A stretch of 64,000 bases of DNA, from assembly GCA_047833665.1 (NCBI GenBank), contig CP181261.1, forward strand, positions 310,001-374,000, given 5' to 3'. This DNA comes from Caproicibacter sp047833665. GTDB lineage: Bacteria > Bacillota > Clostridia > Oscillospirales > Acutalibacteraceae. Below, piece after piece: positions 12,835 through 20,387 of this stretch (its first letter is position 1; each line of letters begins with the position of its first letter). The notes under the pieces are model-generated. The model made no database searches. It had not been told where the DNA came from and worked only from the letters and a program-made list of their open reading frames with translations. Both the position numbers and the translations under genes were made by a program.

Positions 12835-13386
12835 ATGAAAAAGAATACAACCTTTGAATTGGTTGCATGTGCCATGTTCGCGGCATTGACCGCCGTATTT
12901 TCGCAGTTTGCAATTCCAATCGGTCCGGTACCGATTAATCTTGCCACCCTTTCTGTGTTTTTGGCGGGAGGTATTCTCGGCATGACCGGAGGACTGGTCA
13001 GTCAGGTGGTTTATATTCTTCTTGGAGCGGTCGGTTTGCCTGTTTTTGCCGGATTCAGCGGAGGAATCAGTGTAATTGTGGGACCGACGGGCGGATATAT
13101 CATTGGTTACGCGGCTGCTGCATGGTTGGTCGGCCTAATAGTGGACAAACTTGGGCGCAAACCGCTTCCGTTGGCTGTTTCTATGGTCGCCGGACTTGCG
13201 GTGTGCTATTCTCTTGGTACCGCATGGTTTATGATTGTGACAAAGCGGGCTCTCTGGGATTCTTTAGCAATCTGTGTATTTCCGTTCCTGCTTGGTGACG
13301 CGCTGAAAATCGCAGTTGCAACGGTACTTACGAACCGTGTTGCTGCCATTTACGGTCGTCTTTCCCACAATGCGGGTGCGGCATGA
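12835..13386 (+). CDS. bioY: BioY biotin transporter, substrate-binding component
   Basis: A 183-residue membrane protein that binds biotin and works alone or with an ECF energy-coupling module. It has six hydrophobic segments. Family motifs include GPVPINLATLSVFLAGG near residue 27, LGAVGLPVFAGFSGG near residue 67 and GPTGGYIIGY near residue 85. I prefer the ATG at 12835, nine bases after AAGGAG, over a TTG at 12829. The stop overlaps the ATG of the next gene in ATGA. No ECF ATPase genes are in the window. Control by biotin is predicted from the operator upstream. Confidence 0.94.
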   Translation: MKKNTTFELVACAMFAALTAVFSQFAIPIGPVPINLATLSVFLAGGILGMTGGLVSQVVYILLGAVGLPVFAGFSGGISVIVGPTGGYIIGYAAAAWLVGLIVDKLGRKPLPLAVSMVAGLAVCYSLGTAWFMIVTKRALWDSLAICVFPFLLGDALKIAVATVLTNRVAAIYGRLSHNAGAA

Positions 13387-13802
13387 TAGGTCAGACCTTA
13401 CCGCTGAGGCCGCATCATGCACTCTGCCTACAATTTTTCATCGGTAAAGGGTACGGGGACGGATTTGTTGCAAATATGGCCGCGGTAAAAAAACATTTGG
13501 ATCAGACGCCTAATCAGAAAATTATTCTGGTGGACGGTACGGACAGTTTGTGCGCCTTTTGCCCCAATAGGATGGATGATCTCTGTGAAACAGCGTCAAA
13601 ATCTAACCGCTACGATCGAGGCTGTCTTGCAGCTTGTGGCCTACATATTGGGCAAGTTCTGCCTTGGCGGGAATTGAGTCAAAAAGTACGTGTTTCTGTT
13701 GCTCTGTCCGTAAAAGCGCGCGCCGCAATTTGCTCGGACTGCCGGTGGGATTCTATCTGCCGAAGAGAGCAAAAGAAAATGATCCGTTCGATTTCTTTCT
13801 AA
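13383..13802 (+). CDS. DUF1284 cysteine-rich protein
   Basis: A 139-residue protein of unknown function with the DUF1284 hallmark LRPHHALCLQFFIGKGY at residues 8-24. It carries at least nine cysteines in clustered patterns (CAFC near 57, CLAAC near 83, CSDC near 117), which suggests a metal or iron-sulfur site. Its ATG overlaps the bioY stop by four bases, so it is co-transcribed and probably translationally coupled with bioY and would share biotin control. Whether it has a biotin-related role is unknown. Confidence 0.85.
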   Translation: MIGQTLPLRPHHALCLQFFIGKGYGDGFVANMAAVKKHLDQTPNQKIILVDGTDSLCAFCPNRMDDLCETASKSNRYDRGCLAACGLHIGQVLPWRELSQKVRVSVALSVKARAAICSDCRWDSICRREQKKMIRSISF

Positions 13803-13816
13803 CATATATAATCACT

Positions 13817-13847
13817 AAAAAGCCATCGGAATTGCCGATGGCTTTTT
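13817..13847 (+). terminator. Terminator after the bioY operon
   Basis: AAAAGCCATCGG (13817-13828) and CCGATGGCTTTT (13835-13846) form a 12-bp stem with built-in A- and T-tracts. Confidence 0.9.
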
Positions 13848-13861
13848 AGCATATAGGCAAA

Positions 13862-13893
13862 TTGTAAACTTATAAATTATCTAAAGTTTACAA
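13862..13893 (+). promoter_or_regulatory. Second, perfectly palindromic BirA-type operator without a biotin gene
   Basis: TTGTAAACT (13862-13870), 14 bases, then AGTTTACAA (13885-13893): a perfect inverted repeat with the same spacing as the bioY operator. The right half contains TTTACA, in the same place as the bioY -35 box, but the -10 region 17 bases on (13910-13915) is weak. The next gene is rplM, which has its own promoter at 14027. From 13894 to 14026 I see only AT-rich, gene-free sequence with stray AAGGAG-like sites. It may be the relic of a lost biotin gene. Confidence 0.72.
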
Positions 13894-14026
13894 TTTAGCT
13901 AAGAGAAGATCATACATGAAGAGTTCCACGGTTTGAAATGAAATCGGAGAAAATGTGAGAAACAGAGCATTATAAGGAGAAAAAGGGAGTGTGCAGTTAA
14001 TAAATTAAAATTTCAGACTTTTTATC

Positions 14027-14055
14027 TTGACATGGCGCAGCGCTTATGGTAGCAT
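14027..14055 (+). promoter_or_regulatory. rplM-rpsI promoter
   Basis: TTGACA (14027-14032) and TAGCAT (14050-14055), 17 bases apart. Transcription would begin near 14062 and leave a leader of about 95 bases. Confidence 0.62.
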
Positions 14056-14061
14056 TGAAGA

Positions 14062-14156
14062 TGCAATTTACCGCGCCGATTTTTCACGCGGCTTCCGATT
14101 CCCTTTATGAGACGGAAGACTTTACGATACCGAATAAAATTCAGGAGGTAACAATC
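14062..14156 (+). promoter_or_regulatory. Candidate L13 leader with two hairpins
   Basis: CCGCG (14071-14075) pairs with CGCGG (14087-14091), and directly after it CTTCCG (14092-14097) pairs with CGGAAG (14113-14118). Structured autoregulatory leaders upstream of rplM are known in Firmicutes (L13 leader). I did not test it against that consensus, so the assignment rests on position and pairing. Confidence 0.42.
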
Positions 14157-14585
14157 ATGTCCACCTATATGCCGAAAGCCGGCAGCGTCGAGCGCAAGTG
14201 GTATGTTATCGATGCAGCCGGAAAGCCGCTTGGACGCGTAGCTGCACAAGCCGCCGTCCTGCTTCGCGGCAAGCATAAAACGACTTTTGCCCCACATGTA
14301 GACTGCGGCGACCATGTCATCATTATTAACTGCCGTGAAGCAGTCCTTACGGGGAAAAAGCTGTATCAGAAAATTTACTATCGGCCTACACCGTACGTTG
14401 GCCACATGAAGAAGATTGGATATTCGACCCTGATGAGAGAAAAGCCGTGCAAAGCCATGGAACTTGCTGTTAAGGGTATGATCCCGAACAACACAATTGG
14501 CCGCGCCGCAATGGCAAGGCTCCGTCTGTTTGACGGTGCCCAGCACAGCCACGCTGCCCAGAAGCCACAGGCCTGGGAACTGTAA
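14157..14585 (+). CDS. rplM: 50S ribosomal protein L13
   Basis: A 142-residue 50S subunit protein, the usual length. It has the characteristic KWYVIDAAGKPLGRVA start and the GGxKxxAFGMxP-type region replaced here by MIPNNTIGRAAMARLRLF. The ATG at 14157 follows AGGAGG by eight bases; the longer frame starting at 14046 merely reads through the leader. It is followed by rpsI after 15 bases, the conserved L13-S9 pair. Confidence 0.98.
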   Translation: MSTYMPKAGSVERKWYVIDAAGKPLGRVAAQAAVLLRGKHKTTFAPHVDCGDHVIIINCREAVLTGKKLYQKIYYRPTPYVGHMKKIGYSTLMREKPCKAMELAVKGMIPNNTIGRAAMARLRLFDGAQHSHAAQKPQAWEL

Positions 14586-14600
14586 GGGGAGGATCACAGA

Positions 14601-15002
14601 ATGTACGAAAAAGCACCATTTTTTTACGGAACCGGAAGAAGAAAAAGCAGTGTTGCACGTGTCAGAGTTTATCAGGGCAGCGGCAAGATTACCATAAATG
14701 ACCGTGACATTGACGATTATTTTGGATTGGAAACACTTAAAGTAATTGTTCGTCAGCCGCTTGTTTTAACCAAGACGGATGAAAAATTTGATGTTGTCTG
14801 CCGTGTGGCCGGCGGTGGTGTAACCGGGCAGGCCGGTGCTATCCGCCACGGCATTGCCAGAGCTCTGCTGCAGTACGACTCTGAAAATCTGCGTCCTATT
14901 CTCAAAAAGGCGGGCTTCCTAACCCGCGACCCGAGAATGAAGGAACGCAAGAAGTACGGTCTGAAAGCAGCCCGTCGTGCGCCGCAGTTCTCCAAGAGAT
15001 AA
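14601..15002 (+). CDS. rpsI: 30S ribosomal protein S9
   Basis: A 133-residue protein of the 30S subunit head, whose C-terminal tail reaches the P-site tRNA. The family motifs are all present: FYGTGRRKSSVARV near the start, GGGVTGQAGAIRHGIARAL in the middle and the basic end ARRAPQFSKR. It starts at ATG after GGGGAGG and is the last gene of the rplM operon. Confidence 0.98.
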   Translation: MYEKAPFFYGTGRRKSSVARVRVYQGSGKITINDRDIDDYFGLETLKVIVRQPLVLTKTDEKFDVVCRVAGGGVTGQAGAIRHGIARALLQYDSENLRPILKKAGFLTRDPRMKERKKYGLKAARRAPQFSKR

Positions 15003-15018
15003 TTATTTCTTTTGTATC

Positions 15019-15053
15019 AAAGCCCTGCAAACTTCGCGTTTGCGGGGCTTTTT
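15019..15053 (+). terminator. rplM-rpsI terminator
   Basis: AAAGCCCTGCAAAC (15019-15032) pairs with GTTTGCGGGGCTTT (15038-15051), followed by more T. Confidence 0.92.
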
Positions 15054-15491
15054 ATGTGTGAGTAACAATCATTAGACAACGAATTTGCAACAAAACCGAA
15101 CAATAGTTTTGCTGCGTGCAGAGAGTTTTAAGAACAAAAGGGCAAATCGGATGAATGAAAAACACCGTACAAGGGCAGATTTTTAACGACAAAAAACAGT
15201 AAAAAATTTACAAAATTGATAATTTATGAAAAGTTCTTTCATCCCTCGTGCCATGCGGTTTTCAGGCTATTTGTAAATAAAAAATGAATAAAAAGAACGG
15301 CAGTTTCTTTCGTAAGCGGAATAAAAAACAACTCTGTAACATTTGTAACAGGTTTGTAACCAATCAATTTCTTGCAGATTGCACAGAAATTGCCACCCTA
15401 TAAAACAGGACACCACCGAGAATTATGTAGAAAAAGAATTAAAAAAGGATCTTGGTTGTAACTATTGCACAAAGCAGCTGTAAAAGATGAT
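15054..15491. other. Long AT-rich intergenic region with TGTAAC direct repeats
   Basis: About 440 bases without a gene. Three TGTAAC copies occur at 15335-15340, 15344-15349 and 15355-15360. The last two are separated by exactly five bases, the TGTWAH-N5-TGTWAH layout known for the cell-wall regulator WalR. They lie about 130 bases ahead of the consensus promoter of the next gene, further than usual, so function is uncertain. Confidence 0.4.
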
Positions 15492-15520
15492 TTGACATAT
15501 GGGCAAACGGTGAATATAAT
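15492..15520 (+). promoter_or_regulatory. Consensus promoter of the G5/3D-domain gene
   Basis: TTGACA (15492-15497) and TATAAT (15515-15520) with 17-base spacing, a full consensus sigma-A promoter. Confidence 0.92.
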
Positions 15521-15551
15521 ATCACGCATTGATTGAACTCCTCAGCACTGA

Positions 15552-15597
15552 CAGTCGGAAAGTGGGGGAAAGAACCTCCAAAAATTACTTCCGACTG
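15552..15597 (+). promoter_or_regulatory. Structured leader hairpin of unknown type
   Basis: CAGTCGGAA(A)GT at 15552-15563 pairs with ACTTCCGACTG at 15587-15597; inside it GGGGG pairs with CCTCC. The element fills the 5' leader between the start site near 15527 and the gene at 15618, and no T-run follows. It does not match the c-di-AMP riboswitch consensus that I remember for cell-wall genes. Confidence 0.5.
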
Positions 15598-15617
15598 AAG
15601 GAAAAGGGTGTAATGCT

Positions 15618-17075
15618 ATGCGTAAGATATTCGAGCCTGTTCTTCGTTTTTTCCGCAAGCTGGCACAAAAAATGAAAACTGCGGGCAAATTCGGGCTGAT
15701 TCGGCGAGCTGGTGCTTCCGTGTCTGCCGTGAAAACACATGTTTGCCGCTTTTTCATGGGCCTGTGGAAAAACTGGACTTTGGCGCGCAAGGCCGGACTG
15801 ATTCGGCTGCTGATTTCATATATGCAGAAAAGAAAAGAAATTGTGCTCCAAACGGTGCGCAACAGGATTGCAAACCGGGAGTCGGAACTAAAAAGCGTGC
15901 TGCTCAAGCAAGGCGCGGCGCTTGCGCTGATGATTCTTGTCACGGTCGGCTCGGTGAAAACGGTTATGGCATCCACTCACATGGCAACTGTCATATGTGA
16001 TGGTGATGCCGGACAGGTGGAAATGACCTCGCCGGAGACAGACGATATTCTTCGGAAAGCGGGAGTAGAAACCGGCCCCGACGACCTCATTTTCCGCGAG
16101 GATGACCCGGACAATGCCGGCGATGTTATCATCACGGTGAGAACTGCCCGGCAAGTCAGCGTGGAAGCGGACGGAAACGATATCGCCGTGACTGCTCACT
16201 ATGGCGACACGGTGGCGGATGTTTTGAAACAAGCCGGGATTAGCTTGGATTCCGATGATTTGGTGACTCCTGCCGAAAATGAAGAAGTGGATGAAGGAAC
16301 CCTCATTCAAGTAACGCGGATGTATCAAATCAAAGTTTTTGCAGACGGAAACACAATCGATGCAACCGTGAAAGAGGGCAGTGTTTCAGATGCCCTCCGG
16401 CAGGCCGGGGTTCAGCTTGGAGAAGAAGATATTTTGAGTGTATCCCCGGATGAAGAAATTACGCAGGGAATGGAAATCCGCGTTTCCCGCGTCACATACA
16501 AAGAAGTGACCGAAACGCGTGAAATTCCCTATGAAACAATTACACAAACAGATTCCTCTCTTGCCGCCGGAACGGAAAAAATCAAGACGGCGGGAAAAAA
16601 TGGCGTGGAAAAAGTGCTTGTCCGCCAAAAGCTGGTGGATGGAGAAGTTACAGAAACACAAGATATCAGTTCTGAAGTGATCACACAGCCAGTCAACGAG
16701 ATTAAGCTTTTGGGAACGAAAAAAAGCGCCGTCCTTTCTGTCGGTTCGGACGGTACGCTAATCGACGAAAACGGCAATGAAATTCACTACAAGAAAGTTT
16801 TGACCGGGAAGTGTTCTTGCTACACCGGCGGTGGTTGGACCTCTACGGGAAAGAAAGCCGCGTTTGGGCTTGTGGCTGTGAACCCGAATATCATTCCTTA
16901 CGGAACAAAGCTGTATATTGCTTCTCCGGATGGAAAATTGGTATACGGTTATGCTGTAGCCGCGGATACGGGCGGCGCCGTTATGCGCGGTACTATCATT
17001 GCGGATTTGTATTACGACAGTTATGAGCAGTGCATGAAAATCGGAACTAGAACCATGAATGTTTATATCTTGTAA
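15618..17075 (+). CDS. G5 and 3D domain cell-wall protein (YabE/Rpf2-like)
   Basis: A 485-residue surface protein related to YabE and the resuscitation-promoting factors, expected to remodel peptidoglycan. A basic N-terminus of about 95 residues precedes one membrane segment (about 98-118). Three DUF348 repeats follow (starting near 122, 175 and 235), then a G5 domain (about 290-375) and a C-terminal 3D domain (about 395-485) with the GTKLYI and ADTGGAVMRG motifs around its conserved aspartates. The ATG at 15618 is ten bases from an AAGGG site. The cytoplasmic tail is longer than in typical YabE proteins. It has a consensus promoter and a structured leader. Confidence 0.9.
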   Translation: MRKIFEPVLRFFRKLAQKMKTAGKFGLIRRAGASVSAVKTHVCRFFMGLWKNWTLARKAGLIRLLISYMQKRKEIVLQTVRNRIANRESELKSVLLKQGAALALMILVTVGSVKTVMASTHMATVICDGDAGQVEMTSPETDDILRKAGVETGPDDLIFREDDPDNAGDVIITVRTARQVSVEADGNDIAVTAHYGDTVADVLKQAGISLDSDDLVTPAENEEVDEGTLIQVTRMYQIKVFADGNTIDATVKEGSVSDALRQAGVQLGEEDILSVSPDEEITQGMEIRVSRVTYKEVTETREIPYETITQTDSSLAAGTEKIKTAGKNGVEKVLVRQKLVDGEVTETQDISSEVITQPVNEIKLLGTKKSAVLSVGSDGTLIDENGNEIHYKKVLTGKCSCYTGGGWTSTGKKAAFGLVAVNPNIIPYGTKLYIASPDGKLVYGYAVAADTGGAVMRGTIIADLYYDSYEQCMKIGTRTMNVYIL

Positions 17076-17100
17076 CACGGAAGGATTACAGGGAACTTTA

Positions 17101-17132
17101 GTGGGGGCCTTGATGGGGTCCCCGCTTTTTTG
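17101..17132 (+). terminator. Terminator after the G5/3D gene
   Basis: GTGGGGGCC (17101-17109) pairs with GGTCCCCGC with G-U pairs, followed by TTTTTT. Confidence 0.88.
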
Positions 17133-17143
17133 CTGCATATCCG

Positions 17144-17173
17144 TTGACACAGCGGATATGCCGGGGGTATAGT
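17144..17173 (+). promoter_or_regulatory. Promoter of the small membrane protein gene
   Basis: TTGACA (17144-17149) and TATAGT (17168-17173) separated by 18 bases; the gene starts at 17210. Confidence 0.75.
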
Positions 17174-17209
17174 GATAACGATATTCGGGCAATGGAAGGA
17201 GTTTTTACA

Positions 17210-17479
17210 ATGGCGTATTTTTACGCTGTGCTGTGGGTGATGGTCGGTTTTATTTTAATTTTCAGCATGGGACGCGAAAATCGAGTGTTTTACCCAATCG
17301 GTGTGTTTTTTCTGATTCTTGGTGTATGGTGGGCGGCGGGTGCCTACACAGGGCAAAACCTTTTTGTCGGTGCGTGGGGTTGGGCACTGCGCGGCATTAC
17401 GGCGGTTGCATTGGTTCTGGCCTGTGCGGAATTTGTAAAAGAAATCAGAAAAACGAGAAATCAAAACGGAGAGAAGTAA
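17210..17479 (+). CDS. Small three-helix membrane protein, unknown function
   Basis: An 89-residue protein with three predicted membrane segments (about 2-21, 28-48 and 58-77) and a basic C-terminus ending in KTRNQNGEK. The ATG at 17210 lies eight bases after GAAGGAG, so the longer frame from 17144, which would overlap the promoter, is not used. I recognise no family. Its last codons and stop lie in a 42-base sequence that is repeated 97 bases downstream. Confidence 0.75.
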   Translation: MAYFYAVLWVMVGFILIFSMGRENRVFYPIGVFFLILGVWWAAGAYTGQNLFVGAWGWALRGITAVALVLACAEFVKEIRKTRNQNGEK

Positions 17480-17586
17480 CCATCCTTACGTGTGGGACTT
17501 TTTTACTTCCCAATTTCATAACTGCAGCATACAATAGTGTGCGGGAAAAACGAGAAATCAAAACGGAGAGAAGTAACCATCCTTAC
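17448..17586. repeat. 42-bp direct repeat at the 3' end of a gene
   Basis: Bases 17448-17489 and 17545-17586 are identical and lie 97 bases apart. The first copy covers the last ten or so codons and the stop of the small membrane protein gene. A 55-base spacer separates them. Confidence 0.93.
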
Positions 17587-17615
17587 CAATATATTGAAAC
17601 CGCTTTATCATAGAT

Positions 17616-17644
17616 TGTCTGCCGGGGCTTGCCTCCGGCAGACA
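17616..17644 (+). terminator. Strong hairpin ahead of rpe
   Basis: TGTCTGCCGG (17616-17625) pairs perfectly with CCGGCAGACA (17635-17644). The T-run begins only 15 bases later, so it may be a weak terminator of the upstream gene or another RNA element. Confidence 0.5.
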
Positions 17645-17671
17645 CCTGTGATGATCCCCTTTTGAATTTAG

Positions 17672-17700
17672 TTGAAAAAAACCGTGAAGTAAGGTACAAT
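17672..17700 (+). promoter_or_regulatory. Promoter of the rpe / Rnf-like operon
   Basis: TTGAAA (17672-17677) and TACAAT (17695-17700), 17 bases apart, 25 bases before the rpe start. It is the only clear promoter I see for the five-gene run to 21611. Confidence 0.75.
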
Positions 17701-17724
17701 AGGAGCAAACGGGGGGGATATTTC

Positions 17725-18375
17725 ATGTTGATTGCTTCTTCGATGCTGGCATCGGATTTTTCAAGGCTGAGCGATGAATTTATTCGGATGGATATTTCCG
17801 GAGCGGACTGGATCCATCTGGATGTGATGGATGGCCATTTTGTTCCAAATTTGACGTTTGGCCCTCCGGTCATTGCTGCAATGCGGCGATATACGGACAA
17901 GCCGTTCGATGTGCATCTTATGATTGATGAACCACTGCGCTATCTGCCGGCATTTTTAAAGGCGGGCGCAGATATTATTTCTTTTCACATAGAGTCCTTT
18001 TCTGACACGGCAAAAACCATTGAGGCAATTCGGGACGGCGGGGTAAAACCTGCTGTTGCGATCAAACCCGGTACGCCTGTGGAGGAAGTTTATCCTTATT
18101 TGGACCGCCTGTACATGGTTTTGGTCATGACGGTGGAGCCCGGTTTTGGCGGGCAGAAATTTATGCCGGACATGATGCAGAAAGTTCGCTTATTAAAAGA
18201 GAAAAAACCGGATCTGCTCGTACAGGTGGACGGTGGAATTAACCTAGAAACAATCGGAACCGCTGCGGCTGCGGGTGTGGATGTGTGCGTGGCGGGCACG
18301 GGCATATTCAAATCGAAAGATGCAGCGAAAACGATTCGGGAGATGAAAGCGGCCGCTGAATTAGGCCGAAAATAA
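17725..18375 (+). CDS. rpe: Ribulose-phosphate 3-epimerase
   Basis: A 216-residue TIM-barrel enzyme that interconverts ribulose 5-phosphate and xylulose 5-phosphate in the pentose phosphate pathway. Motifs: ASSMLASDFSRL at the start, WIHLDVMDGHFVPNLTFGP near residue 30, VMTVEPGFGGQKF near 135 and VDGGINLETI near 170. The ATG at 17725 follows a GGGGGGG site; the longer frame from 17629 is not supported. It is followed after 15 bases by the RnfC-like gene and appears to head that operon, an unusual partner for rpe. Confidence 0.97.
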   Translation: MLIASSMLASDFSRLSDEFIRMDISGADWIHLDVMDGHFVPNLTFGPPVIAAMRRYTDKPFDVHLMIDEPLRYLPAFLKAGADIISFHIESFSDTAKTIEAIRDGGVKPAVAIKPGTPVEEVYPYLDRLYMVLVMTVEPGFGGQKFMPDMMQKVRLLKEKKPDLLVQVDGGINLETIGTAAAAGVDVCVAGTGIFKSKDAAKTIREMKAAAELGRK

Positions 18376-18390
18376 CGGAGGTACGGTGCA

Positions 18391-19413
18391 ATGCCGTGCG
18401 GTGTAAAGCTGGAGTGCAAAAAAGAGCCATCGCTGAAAAATAATATTATCACAGTGCCGGTGCCGAAAAAACTGCCGGCACCGACGATGTTTGCCCCGCT
18501 GCGCAAAAAGATGAGTGCTTCTAAAATTTTAAGCGCGGCGAAGGCGGCGGGTATTGTGGATGAAATTGACGGTGAACCGCTGGACCGGAAACTGTCCCGT
18601 TTTGCAGCTTCGGGTGCAAAGGTTTTGGTTGCCGTCTGTTTTGACGAAGATCCAATGACTTCCGCCGAGCAAGCGGTATTTAGAGAAAGACCTTCCAATG
18701 TTTTAAAGGGGCTGGAGTTTGCATGCAAAGCGAGCGGTATTTCTGCTAAGAAAATGGCAGTTGCCTCCCGACAAGAAATTCAACGCATGCGCAAACACTG
18801 CCCCGGCGTTTCTTTTTTATCCGCCGGAAACCGCTATCCCGCGCTGGCAATTCTGCGCAGAAAATTGGCATTAAAGAGAGAAAAGGCTTGTTTCATCGGG
18901 GCTCAGGCATGTGCGGCTCTTGAGGATGCGGTCAACCGCGGCTTGGCGCAGAGTGAAACGGTGGTTACGGTGGCAGGGGATGGAGCAGCTCGGTGGATAA
19001 ACTGTCGGGTGCGCATTGGCACACCGCTGAAAGATGTGCTGCCGCTTGGAGAGCCGACCGCGGAAACGGCGGTCGTGGTGGTTGGCTCTTCTGTAAACGG
19101 CAGGTGCGTCAGCGATCTTTCAGAACCTGTGACGCCGCTGACTCGCTGTATTGTTGTCTTGAAGCGTCCGCCGCGGCGCAAAGCGCTGCCGTGTGTGGGG
19201 TGCAGCCGGTGTGAGCAAGTTTGTCCGCGCGGCATCATTCCGTGGATGATTTTGCAGCAGTTGGAATCTGAATCACCGAATCCGTTTCGGCTGTTCAATG
19301 TGGAACGCTGCATCCGATGCGAAGCCTGCAGCGTGGTCTGCCCTTCGCAAATCCCTCTAGCGGTTATTGTGGAGCATGCGGAAAAAATAAAGGAAGGCAA
19401 GTGTAATCCATGA
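18391..19413 (+). CDS. RnfC-like iron-sulfur subunit, shortened and divergent
   Basis: A 340-residue protein related to RnfC, the peripheral subunit of ion-pumping ferredoxin:NAD oxidoreductase. The C-terminal part is recognisable: VVTVAGDGAARWINCRVRIGTP near residue 190 and two four-cysteine motifs for [4Fe-4S] clusters (CVGCSRCEQVCP at 268-279 and CIRCEACSVVCP at 307-318). The N-terminus is about 100 residues shorter than usual, lacks the GGxHPP segment, and the AECEP nucleotide/FMN-binding motif is degenerate (AVCFDEDP near residue 81). It may therefore not use NADH. It starts at ATG after GGAGGT and overlaps the rnfD start by four bases. Confidence 0.78.
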   Translation: MPCGVKLECKKEPSLKNNIITVPVPKKLPAPTMFAPLRKKMSASKILSAAKAAGIVDEIDGEPLDRKLSRFAASGAKVLVAVCFDEDPMTSAEQAVFRERPSNVLKGLEFACKASGISAKKMAVASRQEIQRMRKHCPGVSFLSAGNRYPALAILRRKLALKREKACFIGAQACAALEDAVNRGLAQSETVVTVAGDGAARWINCRVRIGTPLKDVLPLGEPTAETAVVVVGSSVNGRCVSDLSEPVTPLTRCIVVLKRPPRRKALPCVGCSRCEQVCPRGIIPWMILQQLESESPNPFRLFNVERCIRCEACSVVCPSQIPLAVIVEHAEKIKEGKCNP

Positions 19414-20387
19414 CCTTGATGAAGGCCGCCTCCCCCTATGTAAAAACTGAATTCACGGTGTATTCTATGATGCGCAATGTTTTGCTGGCGCTGTTGGCAC
19501 TTTTGATTGTCCCAATTGTGAAATATGGTTTCCGACCGCTTATTGTTGCCGGAGCCTCCGTGCTGACGGCTGCTGTCTGCCATGTGATATTTTGCTTGGT
19601 GCGCAGAAAAAACATCTCTGTCACGGAAATATCACCATTGGTGACGGGATTAATGATTCCCATGCTTTTGCCGCTGAATACGCCGATTTGGCTGCCTTGT
19701 GCCGCCTCTGCGTTTGCTGTTTTTGTGGTGCGGGAGCCGTTTGGCGGGTTTGGGCGCAACCCGTTTAATCCGGCCGCCGCCGGGGTTGCTTTTGCCTCCC
19801 TTTGTTGGCCAACTCAGGTATTTACCTATTTTGACCCTACGCGCAGTGCATCGTTTCCGCTTTTTGGAGACGGCACTTTCGACATAGCATCTTCCCCATC
19901 GGCAGTGCTTAAAGAAGGATTTAAGCCGGATGTTCTGCCGCTGAATATGCTTTGGGGAAATATTCCCGGTCCGCTTGGTTCTACGGCGATTTTAGTCGTT
20001 GGTGCATGCGGAATTCTTCTTTTTCTCAGCAGGACGGCAAAACCGGAAGCGACTATTTGTTTTCTTGGCGCGGCAGCGCTGATTGCGGCAATGTTCCCGC
20101 GCATCCTTTGCAGTCCGCTGACATCGGTGAAATATGAACTGCTGTCCGGATCCCTTTTTTTCAGTTCTGTATTCATGGTTACCGACCCTGTTACATCGCC
20201 GCGAACCTTTCCCGGGCGTTGCCTATACGGGGCGTTTGCCGGTGCGATGACCATGGCGTTTCGGTGGTTTGGCGCCTTTGAGCAGGGTGCCTGCTTTGCG
20301 TTGCTTACTGCCAATGCCGCGGCGCCGATTATGGACACAATTGTATTTTGGTTCCGTGGCTGGGAGGGGAAAACAGATGAAGTATAA
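19410..20387 (+). CDS. rnfD: RnfD-family membrane subunit
   Basis: A 325-residue membrane protein of the RnfD/NqrB family, with about nine hydrophobic segments. The signatures SPYVKTEFTVYSMM near residue 8, GGFGRNPFNPA at 112-122 and the C-terminal VTDPVTSPRT segment are well conserved. In known RnfD a threonine in an S/T-G-A-T motif carries covalent FMN; the matching stretch here reads FDIASSPSAV (157-166), so the flavinylation site is degenerate with serine at best. It overlaps the genes on both sides, which indicates tight co-translation. Confidence 0.9.
   Translation: MTLMKAASPYVKTEFTVYSMMRNVLLALLALLIVPIVKYGFRPLIVAGASVLTAAVCHVIFCLVRRKNISVTEISPLVTGLMIPMLLPLNTPIWLPCAASAFAVFVVREPFGGFGRNPFNPAAAGVAFASLCWPTQVFTYFDPTRSASFPLFGDGTFDIASSPSAVLKEGFKPDVLPLNMLWGNIPGPLGSTAILVVGACGILLFLSRTAKPEATICFLGAAALIAAMFPRILCSPLTSVKYELLSGSLFFSSVFMVTDPVTSPRTFPGRCLYGAFAGAMTMAFRWFGAFEQGACFALLTANAAAPIMDTIVFWFRGWEGKTDEV

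Noticed and set aside
15335..15360. CRISPR-like short repeats (three TGTAAC copies)
   Set aside because: Units are six bases with irregular spacing; no CRISPR array or cas gene is present in the window.
15527..15617. c-di-AMP riboswitch upstream of the G5/3D gene
   Set aside because: Position would fit, but the leader is too short and lacks the conserved core sequences that I know.
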